Assembly: GCF_009002475.1 (NCBI RefSeq)
Contig: NZ_AP019860.1
Span: forward strand, 248,001 to 312,000
Length of the DNA stretch: 64,000 nt
From: Candidatus Uabimicrobium amorphum
Lineage (GTDB): Bacteria; Planctomycetota; Uabimicrobiia; Uabimicrobiales; Uabimicrobiaceae
Direction: 5' to 3'
In this document: in pieces, positions 52,701-63,199 of the stretch
Layout: each line of letters opens with the position of its first letter
How positions within the stretch are numbered: the first letter of the stretch is position 1
Notes under the pieces: generated by a model
Told to the model about the DNA's origin: nothing
What the model saw: only the letters and a program-made list of their open reading frames with translations
The model's database searches: none
Position numbers and translations under genes: made by a program

Positions 52701-54125
52701 TTAACCAATATTATCTTTGTCTTGGCTTTCTTCGCTTTCATCGCTTTTTTCGCGATTATCTTGAGGTGCTGATTTATCTTCTTGCTCTATACTTTCCTCA
52801 ACATTGGCGTCGCTAGACTTTTCCTCTGCGGCTTTTTCTTCATGAGAATGATCGGCGGCTTTTTCCTCGGCGGTTTTTTCTTCGTGAGGATGATCGACTG
52901 CTTTTTCGTCGGTGGCCTTTTCTTCGTGAGGATGATCAGCTGTTTTTTCTTCAGCGGCTTTTTCTTCATGAGGATTGGGCGTTTTTTCTACCTTGGCATG
53001 CGCGGTAGCTTTTTCTTCATGAGGGTTTTTTGACTGCTCCTCTACATTGGGATGTACGGGAACTTTTTCCTGATGAGGGTTTGGCATTTTCTCTTTTGTA
53101 TGAGGATTTGGCATTTTCTCTTTTGTATGAGGATTTGGCATTTTTCCCTTTGTATGAGGATTTGGCATTTTTCCCTTTGTATGAGGGTTTGGCATTTTTC
53201 CCTTTGTATGAGGATTTGTTTTGCCCTTCATATGCGGATGAACCGCTGGAGTTTTTTGTTTCGATTGATTGGGGTTTTCAGGAGCAAAGAAAATCAAATC
53301 ACCAAGAGGTTTGTACGTATCAATATTTTCAATCTTGTCGCCTTTTGTAGGAACAATGCTAACCACAAGAGATTTTACTCGCGGTACCATTGCTGAAAAA
53401 CGTTGTACGGTTCCCAATCTTTCATCACAATGAAAAGAACCCATGTAGGCAATAATACTTGTACGACGATTTGTCATCATGAAAACCGCCATTGATTTTG
53501 CCATCGTATCGTCTTTAAAGCATTGTGCACGATAATAAGATGATATCATGGATTTAGGCATACCACGCATCGCTTGTTGGAATTTTTCAAAATAACGGTC
53601 TTGTGGGGCGGTGATTTTTTGCGCCATAAATGTTTGTTCTTTGTTTGGCATCGCAAATAGGATTTCTTCCTTGTTTTTTGCAACAAAAGAGGCATAGCGA
53701 CGTGGAGCATTCATCGCCAAAACTGGCAAACTCATGTCTTTTGCAAATTCTACAAGAGGCCTGTAATCCGTTTTATAGTTTTTCCATGGGCGTGTATTGC
53801 GTAGCAAAAACTTTTCGTCGATCTCTCCACGTACATAACCGTCGAGAATATGTTGTGTATCGCGTTCAAACATTTCCATGGCAACGGCAACGTCTCCACG
53901 AACATTCCAGTACATCTCTAGAAGCATACGCTCTATGCGATGTCCCCAACGATGTCCATGTTTTTCTCCTACGAAAACAACGCGATGTTTTTGTAGAATT
54001 TCCTCTACTTCTTCTAAAGCAATCCATTTATTGCTATTGGTATCGTAGATTTTGGGCCATTTTTTTTCCGCAAAAGTACAATTGGTAATGAATAGCAATG
54101 ATAGTAATAAAGCAAATGTCTTCAT
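52701..54125 (-). CDS. ChaN-like (haem/iron-binding) exported protein with His-rich repeat tail
   Basis: A 474-residue exported protein. Residues 20-270 match the ChaN / DUF399 fold: VVFVGEKHGHRWGH (about 49-62), VAVAMEMFERD, LLRNTRPWKNY, LPVLAMNAPRRY, and a late AYMGSFHCDERLG. ChaN proteins bind haem in their conserved pocket. The last 180 residues are low complexity: nine-residue units 'KMPNPHTKG/E' repeated about six times (about 310-365), then '(D/N)HPHEEKA..EK' units and an acidic Ser/Glu/Asp tail. Each unit holds at least one His, a probable metal-binding tail. It lies 142 bp upstream of the cytochrome gene on the same strand. Confidence 0.85.
   Translation of the reverse strand: MKTFALLLSLLFITNCTFAEKKWPKIYDTNSNKWIALEEVEEILQKHRVVFVGEKHGHRWGHRIERMLLEMYWNVRGDVAVAMEMFERDTQHILDGYVRGEIDEKFLLRNTRPWKNYKTDYRPLVEFAKDMSLPVLAMNAPRRYASFVAKNKEEILFAMPNKEQTFMAQKITAPQDRYFEKFQQAMRGMPKSMISSYYRAQCFKDDTMAKSMAVFMMTNRRTSIIAYMGSFHCDERLGTVQRFSAMVPRVKSLVVSIVPTKGDKIENIDTYKPLGDLIFFAPENPNQSKQKTPAVHPHMKGKTNPHTKGKMPNPHTKGKMPNPHTKGKMPNPHTKEKMPNPHTKEKMPNPHQEKVPVHPNVEEQSKNPHEEKATAHAKVEKTPNPHEEKAAEEKTADHPHEEKATDEKAVDHPHEEKTAEEKAADHSHEEKAAEEKSSDANVEESIEQEDKSAPQDNREKSDESEESQDKDNIG
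53080..53214 (-). repeat. Tandem 27-bp coding repeat (5 copies) in the ChaN-like gene
   Basis: Five contiguous 27-bp units (53080, 53107, 53134, 53161, 53188), each encoding nine residues of type K-M-P-N-P-H-T-K-G/E, in frame. Differences are mostly CTCTTTTG versus CCCTTTG-type changes. Confidence 0.9.
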
Positions 54126-54421
54126 GATGAACCTTTCTATCTATCATTCTTTAAGTATGTTGACATCTTCACATTTCATTATGTGATAACATTTCATATT
54201 ATTTATAACATTTTTTCCACGCGTTATACAGAAGAATCAATATCATTATTTATTGCTATAAAAAAATAATTACCATATAATGGTAAATATGGTGAAAACT
54301 CAAAAAGTCTGGAATAAAACTTTTGTTGTATCTCACAAAAATTATAACGTTTGTTGTTCTGAAAAATAAAGTATATTTACAGCGGTTATTTCGTTAAAGC
54401 CTTTTTTTAAGCAGGTGACAT

Positions 54422-57400
54422 GTGTCTCTATACATAAGTAATTATTGGGCTTTTTTGCTACTACTTTTTTTACCTTTCGTACATTATGTCTCAAAAAGAA
54501 GTTTAGCAGGCCTTTCCAAATTTCGTAGGCGAGTAAGCGTATTTTTGCGTTACACACTTCTAATATTATTGATTCTTGCTCTGGCGAATGTGCATGTATC
54601 TATAGCAAGTAATCGCTTGTCTGTGTTATTTGTGTTGGACCTATCGAAAAGTATACCTGAGGAGTCGGAAAAAAAAGCACGACGTTTTATTGAGAACTCT
54701 ATTGCCAATATGAGTGTGACGAACAACGAGTATGGTTTGTTGGTTTTTGGTAAAGACGCTAGTTTTGAATATTTGAACGAAAAGAAAAAGCGTAAACTCA
54801 AAAGCATTCAATCACAAATTTTCAAAGACCAAACGGATATCGCTGGTGCCATACGTTTAGCGATCGCCGCCTTACCAAATACAGGGCAACGCAGAATAGT
54901 TCTTATTAGCGACGGTAACGAGACCATTGGTGACGCGATGCAAGAAATTGAGCAAGCGATTTCTGACGAGATTACAATTGACGTGGTGCCTCTTACTTTC
55001 AAAAATGACAAGGAAGTGCTTATTGAAAAAATGCTAGTTCCCAGTCATGTCAATGAAGGACAGTCTTATGAAGTAACCGTCGTAACATCCAGTCGTACGG
55101 CAACAACTGGCTCGCTGCGCTTATTTCTAAATGGTGAACTTATTCGCGATTTACAAGTGGACATTAAAAAAGGCAAAGATAGTTTTGATATTCTCATACC
55201 CGGTGATTGGGTGGAGTTTGGCTTTCATAAACTTAAAGCGATTATTAATAGCAAAGACGATTCGATCATTGCCAACAATATCGTGGAAGAATTCACTTAT
55301 GTAAGAGGTATTCCAAAAGTACTGTATGTCGAAGGAGACAATGCCAATAATGACTATTTACAAAGAGCTATTGGCAAAAAAATAAATAATAAAGAGGTAA
55401 TGCGTGTAGATCGTATATCCCCAGAACAAGTTCCTTCCGATATTCTAACGCTCAATACTTATGACGCGATCATACTGTCTAACGTCGCCGCATACGAACT
55501 TTCGATAGAGCAGATGCAACTGATGGAAAGTGCCGTTCATGAGGCAGGTGTAGGTCTTATTATGATTGGGGGAGAAAAAAGTTTTGGAGCCGGTGGATAC
55601 AAAAATACACCTATCGAGCGTGCCTTGCCTGTAGATATGGATATTCGCAACCGGCGTATCATACCAAACGGAGCTTTGGCAGTAGTTCTCCATACGTGTG
55701 AATTTCCTCAAGGAAACGCCAAAGGTCGCGAAATATGCAAGATGGCAATCAAAAAGCTTTCTCCTCAAGATTATGCAGGTGTGATTATTTATGATTACAA
55801 TAAAGGTGCTGGATGGCTTATTCCGCCCACGAGAGTAATCAATAAAAGTAGAATTATGACCGCCATTGATAATTCCAACGCAGGTGACATGCCAAACTTC
55901 GACCCCGCTTTAAAGGCCGCATACAAAGGTCTCGTTAACATACCCGCGATAAAAAAGCATATAATCATTATTACTGATGGAGATCCAAGTGCTCCCAGTA
56001 AAAGTTTGATGAATAATGTTGCGAAATCCAAAATAAGCATCACGACAATCGTTATCAATCCTCATTCCCCGGGAGATGGGAAATTTATGCAGCAAATAGC
56101 CCAATACACCGGTGGAAATTTCTACGACGTAACCAATGTGGCACAACTACCCAATATCTTTATCAAAGAAAGCATGGTGGTACGTAGTACTCTTATTTTT
56201 GAGGAGAAGCGTGAGCCGAAGATGAATGAGTCCACTTCTTTGGTACGTGGCATCTCTCCAGGCGAGATTCCCCCTATCTACGGTTGTGTCCTTACCATAC
56301 CTAAAAAAAGACTTGTGCATATGCCTCTCTATATAAAAGGTCCCCAAGGCGACAACGAACCGCTACTCGTACACGGACAGTATGGTTTGGGGCGCAGTGT
56401 GGCTTTTACTTCTGATGCCAAAAATCGTTGGGCCAAAGAGTGGTTAGGCTGGGCAAAATACGATAAGTTTTGGCGACAAATCGTAAGGTGGTCATCACGA
56501 CAAGTCAACAAGAATAATTTTAAGATCTTTACTCAGATAAAAAAAGGCAAAGGGCAAATCGCCATCGATGCAATTGATAGCAAAGGTGAATATATGCCGT
56601 ATTTGCGTATGCAGGGAACTCTTATTAAACCCGATGGCAACACGCAAATAATTGAATTTAAGAAGACAGGGGTTGGACGCTATCAAGGTGACTTTGCCGT
56701 CGATGGTGTCGGAACATATCTGGCGAGTATTGTTTACCAAGACAAAGATGGTAACAGTAAATATTTGACAACCGGTTTATCGGTGTCGTTTTCCTCCGAA
56801 TATCTTTTTAGCAAGAGCAATACGCAACTCCTTGGACAAATGGCTTCGGCTACGGGAGGACGCAATCTTGAGTATTTGTTTATGGATAGCAATTTTGACA
56901 AAGCCATTGACATTGAGGAATGGAAAAAGGACACCAAGAGTTTTTCGAGACTCGATATAGATGAAAACGGCCTAATCGAATTTTCTGAGCTACCTGAACA
57001 AGAAATATTTCTTCATGATAAACCTCGCGGAGGACAACCCAAAGAACTGTGGCATATTTTTATCACTATTTTCGTGATACTTTTCGTTGTCGACATATTC
57101 GTACGTAGAGTACTACTGGACTATCAAAAGTTGTGGCAAAGTATCAAGTCCTTTTCTCTAAAGCGTCAGCGTTCGGAGGAGAGCGATGCTACTATGTCGC
57201 GTTTGATGCAACGCAAGGAGAAAGTACGCGAAAAAATGAGTCACAGTAAAGGTTTGGATTTGAACAACCTAGAAAAGATGGGTCGCGATAGTAATCTTAG
57301 AGGTAAAGGGTTTGGTAAAACGATTGGTAACAGCGAACAACAAACGGCAAAAGAGAAACCGAAACCAAAGCCAAAGTCCCAAGTTGGAAAAACGCAGGAA

Positions 57401-57475
57401 GCACCTGACTACACAAGTCGCTTACTTGCGGCAAAGAAGAAAACTTGGGAAAAAGACAAAGAGGAGTCACAATGA
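54422..57475 (+). CDS. Large membrane vWA protein with EF-hands
   Basis: A 1017-residue protein starting at GTG (AGGTG upstream). Two N-terminal membrane segments (about 7-23 and 42-58) precede a vWA domain with MIDAS DLSKS (73-77) and LISDGNE. A middle region has the ThuA/amidotransferase-like look of planctomycete vWA proteins (VLYVEGDNANND..., IMIGGEKSFGAGGY). Next is a second vWA-like part (about 420-560, IITDGDPSAPSK). Two canonical EF-hand loops lie near the end (DSNFDKAIDIEE, about 821-832, and DIDENGLIEFSE, about 844-855), followed by a C-terminal membrane helix (about 875-895) and a charged tail. Calcium/magnesium-dependent surface binding is likely. The stop overlaps the next start (ATGA). 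Confidence 0.92.
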   Translation: MSLYISNYWAFLLLLFLPFVHYVSKRSLAGLSKFRRRVSVFLRYTLLILLILALANVHVSIASNRLSVLFVLDLSKSIPEESEKKARRFIENSIANMSVTNNEYGLLVFGKDASFEYLNEKKKRKLKSIQSQIFKDQTDIAGAIRLAIAALPNTGQRRIVLISDGNETIGDAMQEIEQAISDEITIDVVPLTFKNDKEVLIEKMLVPSHVNEGQSYEVTVVTSSRTATTGSLRLFLNGELIRDLQVDIKKGKDSFDILIPGDWVEFGFHKLKAIINSKDDSIIANNIVEEFTYVRGIPKVLYVEGDNANNDYLQRAIGKKINNKEVMRVDRISPEQVPSDILTLNTYDAIILSNVAAYELSIEQMQLMESAVHEAGVGLIMIGGEKSFGAGGYKNTPIERALPVDMDIRNRRIIPNGALAVVLHTCEFPQGNAKGREICKMAIKKLSPQDYAGVIIYDYNKGAGWLIPPTRVINKSRIMTAIDNSNAGDMPNFDPALKAAYKGLVNIPAIKKHIIIITDGDPSAPSKSLMNNVAKSKISITTIVINPHSPGDGKFMQQIAQYTGGNFYDVTNVAQLPNIFIKESMVVRSTLIFEEKREPKMNESTSLVRGISPGEIPPIYGCVLTIPKKRLVHMPLYIKGPQGDNEPLLVHGQYGLGRSVAFTSDAKNRWAKEWLGWAKYDKFWRQIVRWSSRQVNKNNFKIFTQIKKGKGQIAIDAIDSKGEYMPYLRMQGTLIKPDGNTQIIEFKKTGVGRYQGDFAVDGVGTYLASIVYQDKDGNSKYLTTGLSVSFSSEYLFSKSNTQLLGQMASATGGRNLEYLFMDSNFDKAIDIEEWKKDTKSFSRLDIDENGLIEFSELPEQEIFLHDKPRGGQPKELWHIFITIFVILFVVDIFVRRVLLDYQKLWQSIKSFSLKRQRSEESDATMSRLMQRKEKVREKMSHSKGLDLNNLEKMGRDSNLRGKGFGKTIGNSEQQTAKEKPKPKPKSQVGKTQEAPDYTSRLLAAKKKTWEKDKEESQ

Positions 57476-60261
57476 GAAAGTGTTTACTAATTCTATGCAG
57501 TTTACTACTTTGTGTAGTATACTGCGACGATGAAAATGCTGTAATTGCACTAAAAGCCTACAAAGTGTTAGCTACTCCTAATTTTGATATCCATTTTTCT
57601 GTCGATAGTTTGGAGGGACAAGCAAGGAAAGCGGGACGTGTTTTAGAAGCCGCACACAAAGAGTTTAAACAAAAACTAAATCTGAAACTTCCCGACAAAA
57701 TGCGCATATCCGTAGTTCTTTACGAATCTCAAGGCTCTTTCCAACGTACAAATATCAAATCAACCTTTGGTATTAAAAGTCGCTTTGGTTTTAGTGAGCC
57801 TGTAAGAAAGAGGATCGTACTATGGGTATCTCCTTCAGAAAGAGATAATATATACCAATTGCGTTTAAATTTGGCACAGATGCTTGTCTTTCATTATTTA
57901 TTTCCCGAAGCGGACTACACTATTTTTGTTCGCTATGCGTATTCTGAGTGGATAATGACAGGAATTCCCATTTATCTTGCGGGTATTGATTACGATCCGT
58001 TTGCCACCGCAGCGTTTGTCGACGCATTATTTTCAAATCGTTTGCGTCCTCTTGTTGAACTAAAGGGGCTCGACCACCTGAATCGTCTCGAAGGAGCATC
58101 TTCTTATCGCTACATGGCAGAAGTATTTCGCTATATCGAAGAAAAATATGGCTTGAAAAAAGTGCGGCAAATTCTCTACGGTATGAAATTTCAGCCTGCC
58201 GACTGTATTCTCGAAAAGGCTTTGGGAAAAGACGAGTATCAACTTTCCGATGAAGTGATGGCGTATCTGCGTAAAAAATGGGGAAGTGAATACCATAAAA
58301 TGCAGCATGCTTACGACGAACAACTCACAAAATACCAAACATACTATCGACGTCTGGATTTCTCTCCTTCCCTGTCGGCAGATGGACAAAAAATGCTGTT
58401 TCTCTCAGACCGCCGTGACAATGAAGAACTGTATGTTATGGATACAAAAACTTTGGACACAAAGCGCCTCCTGGCGTTTTCTCAAGGATGGTGGATTGAT
58501 CAGTTAGAAGGGTTCGAGTTCCCCGCAGCATGTTCTCCTGATGGAAAATTTGCCGTAGTGAAGGGCAAGGATGCTTTTAGCATACAGTTATTTATCATTG
58601 ATTTAAACGCGGTGATTGCGGAAGAAAACTTATATCTTGGCTTTGACGACTACGCAGGAACATGTTACGCACCAGATGGTAAGTCGTTTGTATTTGTGGG
58701 AATTAACTCGGGAGATGCGCAGTTATATCGTTATGATATTGCGTCGCGAAATGTTACACAATTGACTTTTGATAAGACAGCAAAATTGCAGCCCAGTTTT
58801 TCACCCGATGGCAAAAAAGTACTATATATCGCAGAAGTTGATCTCGATAGAGATATCTTTATTCTTGACCTAGAAACACAGGAGCAAAAACACATTAAAA
58901 ACGTTGGTATGCAGGAAGGTTTTCCGATATTAACGAATGATAATAAAATTCTGTGTACCACCAACAATGGCCATTTTATCAATCTAGCACGTACGGATAT
59001 TGATGGCAAGAATTGGGAAATACTCACCAACGTTCCCGGAGTTATGATTGCTCCGACACTTACTCGTGATAACAAATGGTTGTACTACACATATTATCAC
59101 GACCAAGAGGCGCGTCTTTATCGTGTAAGATACGATAAGTGGAAATCATCATCTAATGCTAATTCTTTAAAGGCGGACGGCAATCCTTACATTGTGCCTC
59201 TGACTTCTGAGAACGAGGTTGAGAAATGGAAGGTGAGTGAATATGAAGCAAATACCACAACAGATTATATTTTTCCCTTTTTGGCGGTGAATGTCTTACG
59301 CTTTAGTGATATTGTTGGTGCGCATCAAGTGGACACCCAATTCGGAGTATTTTCCGGGGCAATTCTGGACCCGAACAATGGTGGAAGCAATGTTGATGTG
59401 GATGTGGGAGTTCAAGGCTCTGTCAGCTATACATTCGCTAACTTTTTGACATTTTCGCTTTACGGTGGAGTCCAACTTGCTGATGATAATGACGACGACG
59501 ATGATGACGATGACGACGATAATGATGATGATTTTGACTATTTCGCAGGGACCGATATTTTTACGACATTCAACATCACTCCACGAATAGAAATACAAAC
59601 GGGTTATACACTTATTTATCAAAAAACCAGTGATGATGATTTCGAAGAGGAGGAATTTTGGTCAGGTGGTATATTCTTTGATATAGGTATTGACAACCGA
59701 TATACTCGCGGAATCGACGTCACCTATGGCTATAGCGCCAATTTACGCGTCACTTTTTTCGAAAGTTTTTTAGGGTCGGATGATAGCTATCAACTGATCT
59801 CTTTGCGATTGAGATACTATTGGAGTGTCGTTGAAGACCATATCATTCGCTTGGCGTTTGATGCCGATGTGGGCACTGCTGGATTTCCAGGATTATTTGA
59901 CCTGGGTGGTAACAATGCTGTTCGCGGTCTATCTGAAGACGATTTAGAAGGTACGGAAAGACTATTTGCCACAATGGAATACCGTTTTCCTATATATCGT
60001 GATTGGAATTACTTCCTGCTGAATTTAGGTGTCATCAAAGACATTCGCGGAATTTTATTCTGCCATGTGGGAACAAGTACTGATGACGTGTTTTCTAAAT
60101 TTGAAAACTACAACGAAGTAGATTTTGTTTTCACGGTAGGGGCGGGGTTGCGGATTGATGTCTATCCATTAGAGAATTTCGATTTACCGTTAGGTGTACA
60201 AGTAGCACAACGTCTAGATGAGAGTGATTCGCCGATTGTGTACTTCTTTATCGATAACTAG
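57472..60261 (+). CDS. Fusion: peptidase-MA-like (catalytic motif lost) + TolB propeller + outer-membrane beta-barrel
   Basis: A 929-residue protein. I start at 57472 (MRKCLLIL): GAGGAG precedes it, a signal peptide follows (to about 18, VVYC) and the ATG overlaps the upstream stop by 4 bases. Residues 25-270 have the outline of a peptidase MA/gluzincin domain (LATPNFDIHF...), but the H-E-x-x-H position reads LAQMLVFHYLF and the later Glu is lost, so it is probably inactive. Residues about 290-570 carry TolB/PD40 repeats (FSPDGKKVLYIA). From about 600 the sequence turns to alternating beta strands ending with GLFDLGGNNAVRGL...EYRFPI, as in Omp85/surface-antigen barrels. An Asp-rich loop lies near 670-685. 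This suggests an outer-membrane protein with periplasmic domains. Confidence 0.88.
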   Translation: MRKCLLILCSLLLCVVYCDDENAVIALKAYKVLATPNFDIHFSVDSLEGQARKAGRVLEAAHKEFKQKLNLKLPDKMRISVVLYESQGSFQRTNIKSTFGIKSRFGFSEPVRKRIVLWVSPSERDNIYQLRLNLAQMLVFHYLFPEADYTIFVRYAYSEWIMTGIPIYLAGIDYDPFATAAFVDALFSNRLRPLVELKGLDHLNRLEGASSYRYMAEVFRYIEEKYGLKKVRQILYGMKFQPADCILEKALGKDEYQLSDEVMAYLRKKWGSEYHKMQHAYDEQLTKYQTYYRRLDFSPSLSADGQKMLFLSDRRDNEELYVMDTKTLDTKRLLAFSQGWWIDQLEGFEFPAACSPDGKFAVVKGKDAFSIQLFIIDLNAVIAEENLYLGFDDYAGTCYAPDGKSFVFVGINSGDAQLYRYDIASRNVTQLTFDKTAKLQPSFSPDGKKVLYIAEVDLDRDIFILDLETQEQKHIKNVGMQEGFPILTNDNKILCTTNNGHFINLARTDIDGKNWEILTNVPGVMIAPTLTRDNKWLYYTYYHDQEARLYRVRYDKWKSSSNANSLKADGNPYIVPLTSENEVEKWKVSEYEANTTTDYIFPFLAVNVLRFSDIVGAHQVDTQFGVFSGAILDPNNGGSNVDVDVGVQGSVSYTFANFLTFSLYGGVQLADDNDDDDDDDDDDNDDDFDYFAGTDIFTTFNITPRIEIQTGYTLIYQKTSDDDFEEEEFWSGGIFFDIGIDNRYTRGIDVTYGYSANLRVTFFESFLGSDDSYQLISLRLRYYWSVVEDHIIRLAFDADVGTAGFPGLFDLGGNNAVRGLSEDDLEGTERLFATMEYRFPIYRDWNYFLLNLGVIKDIRGILFCHVGTSTDDVFSKFENYNEVDFVFTVGAGLRIDVYPLENFDLPLGVQVAQRLDESDSPIVYFFIDN

Positions 60262-60384
60262 TAATTTGGGTTCTACCCACATCTAAAACTTTCCAATTTA
60301 TATCATCCTCATTTTGGGGATGATATGCACTTCTTAAATCTATTTATATTCTCAAACAATTTTGTCACACGAACTTTCGTGACC

Positions 60385-60638
60385 CGTAATCGTTACCGAT
60401 TTTTTCGGTCAAGGTCACGGTCCAATGCATCCCTGACTTGATAAGTAAGTGTTACTCAATAAAAGACTTACTTATCCGTGTCATTCCCGCGAAAGCGGGA
60501 AACCAGCAATACAAATTTGACTTGAAAGCGTCTGGTTCCCTGATCAAGTCAGGGATGACACGTAGCGTAAGTCTTTATTATAGATTGTTTACTCTTAAGT
60601 CAATGGCACTGAAGGTCACGGTCACGGCGACGATTACG
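60385..60638. repeat. Outer inverted-repeat pair around the REPIN-like element
   Basis: CGTAATCGT (60385-60393) is complementary to ACGATTACG (60630-60638), and both are close to 'ggtcacggt' motifs. It may mark a larger composite element. Confidence 0.45.
60463..60575. repeat. REPIN/MITE-like inverted repeat
   Basis: Arms CGTGTCATTCCCGC...GGGAAACCAG (60477-60506) and CTGGTTCCCTGA...GGGATGACACG (60532-60562) are mirror images. Each arm is itself a hairpin (TCCCGC-gaaa-GCGGGA and TCCCTGA-tcaag-TCAGGGA). Outer 9-bp arms AAGACTTAC / GTAAGTCTT complete the 113-bp element. Two REP-like hairpins facing each other match the REPIN design. Confidence 0.8.
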
Positions 60639-60810
60639 ATTTTCATACTTCACACCAACGTAAGTCTTTTTAAAAAAGATTTTATAATAAAATCTACCCT
60701 TGTCAGCCACTGAGTAATCGGCGAAGCCGTTGTGGGGCACCAAACATTAGTATATTTCTATACTTTGGGAATCTCCACAAATCAATGCTCTAGAACACTG
60801 TCGTATAGGC

Positions 60811-60844
60811 AAAAAAAAATCCCTTCACACAAGTGAAGGGATCT
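60811..60844 (-). terminator. Terminator of the M4 metalloprotease gene
   Basis: On the minus strand a 10-bp stem (ATCCCTTCAC / GTGAAGGGAT) is followed by nine T. It lies 30 bp after the stop codon. Confidence 0.93.
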
Positions 60845-60874
60845 TTTCAGGCTAGTTTTTTGTATCGCTTACTA

Positions 60875-62425
<1,551 letters not shown>

Positions 62426-62533
62426 TTACACTATTTTTAAATACACTTAAGTTTTGAAGATTTGTATTGTTTCAAAACTTTTTTCTTTGCCTATTTAATG
62501 TACAAAATATGTGCCATAAACAAAGTAAAAAAT

Positions 62534-62578
62534 AAAAAAAGCTGCAAGTCTATTTTTTTCAATAGCTTGCAGCTTTTT
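62534..62578 (-). terminator. Terminator after the small lipoprotein gene
   Basis: AAAAAGCTGCAAG pairs with CTTGCAGCTTTTT (13 bp) around a T-rich loop; on the minus strand a T-run follows. It is about 75 bp after the stop. Confidence 0.8.
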
Positions 62579-62653
62579 GTCTTTTTTGGCTTTACGAAGG
62601 GCTGTGCAATCGTTTTACACATTACTCGTTGAAGTGTTACATTTTGAAACACT

Positions 62654-63127
62654 TTATTTTGAAGAGCCTTTGATAGTATTTTGGTATTCTGGAGTTAAAT
62701 AATAAGGGACTCTTTTTCTTGGTTGCTCTTGTACTTGTTGCTCTTGTACCTGCGGTGCTTCCATAACAACGTCGACCCATGGGCTATCTTGCGTGCCCAT
62801 ATCATCAGCTTTTGTGGTGCTTGTAACAACCGATTTCTTTTTATTAATCGTTTTCTTTTTATTAACCGATTTCTTTTTGTTAACCGATTTTTTTCTATCG
62901 ATCGTCTCGTTTGTTATCGTTGGTACTTTTTTCGCTGTTTTTATTTTGCGCTCTGCTTGTGCCACCTGTCTTTCGACTTCTTTTTGGGAAGGAGTTGAAT
63001 CTGCAACTTGTTGCGTCCCGATCATGGGAACTGCTGCAGTTGTACCTACATTTTCGAATTCATATGGTTGGTGGTGGCATCCTACAAAAACAAAAGCGAC
63101 AATCAATATAATGGTGTACTTTGCCAT
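62654..63127 (-). CDS. Lipoprotein with Lys/Asn-rich repeats
   Basis: A 157-residue lipoprotein: signal peptide with lipobox VFVGC (Cys at residue 17), then HHQPYEFENVG. Its middle (about 78-103) repeats a five-to-six-residue unit KK(S/T)(V/I)NK four times, followed by a Ser/Thr/Lys linker. The C-terminus is Gln/Pro-rich (VQEQQVQEQPRKRVPYYLTPEYQ). The repeats and strong basic charge suggest an unstructured, possibly cell-wall or nucleic-acid-contacting tail. No enzymatic domain is seen. Ribosome-binding site AAAAGGAG. Confidence 0.78.
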   Translation of the reverse strand: MAKYTIILIVAFVFVGCHHQPYEFENVGTTAAVPMIGTQQVADSTPSQKEVERQVAQAERKIKTAKKVPTITNETIDRKKSVNKKKSVNKKKTINKKKSVVTSTTKADDMGTQDSPWVDVVMEAPQVQEQQVQEQPRKRVPYYLTPEYQNTIKGSSK

Positions 63128-63199
63128 TTGATACTCCTTTTAAATATTTGTATTTTATATTAATGGAGAGTTTCATATATTATACAAATATTTTGTTTG

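Larger units (their letters stand above)
60262..60874. other. Intergenic region of 613 bp, repeat-rich
   Basis: No gene is supported. It holds a REPIN-like double palindrome (60463-60575), outer 9-bp inverted repeats, 'ggtcacggtcacgg' low-complexity stretches, and the M4 terminator at its right end. Confidence 0.7.

Noticed and set aside
53080..53214. Possible CRISPR or intergenic tandem repeat
   Set aside because: The 27-bp units are in frame inside the ChaN-like gene and have no spacers.
59470..59540. Frameshift or sequencing error in the Asp-rich tract
   Set aside because: The frame is continuous into a normal barrel sequence on both sides.
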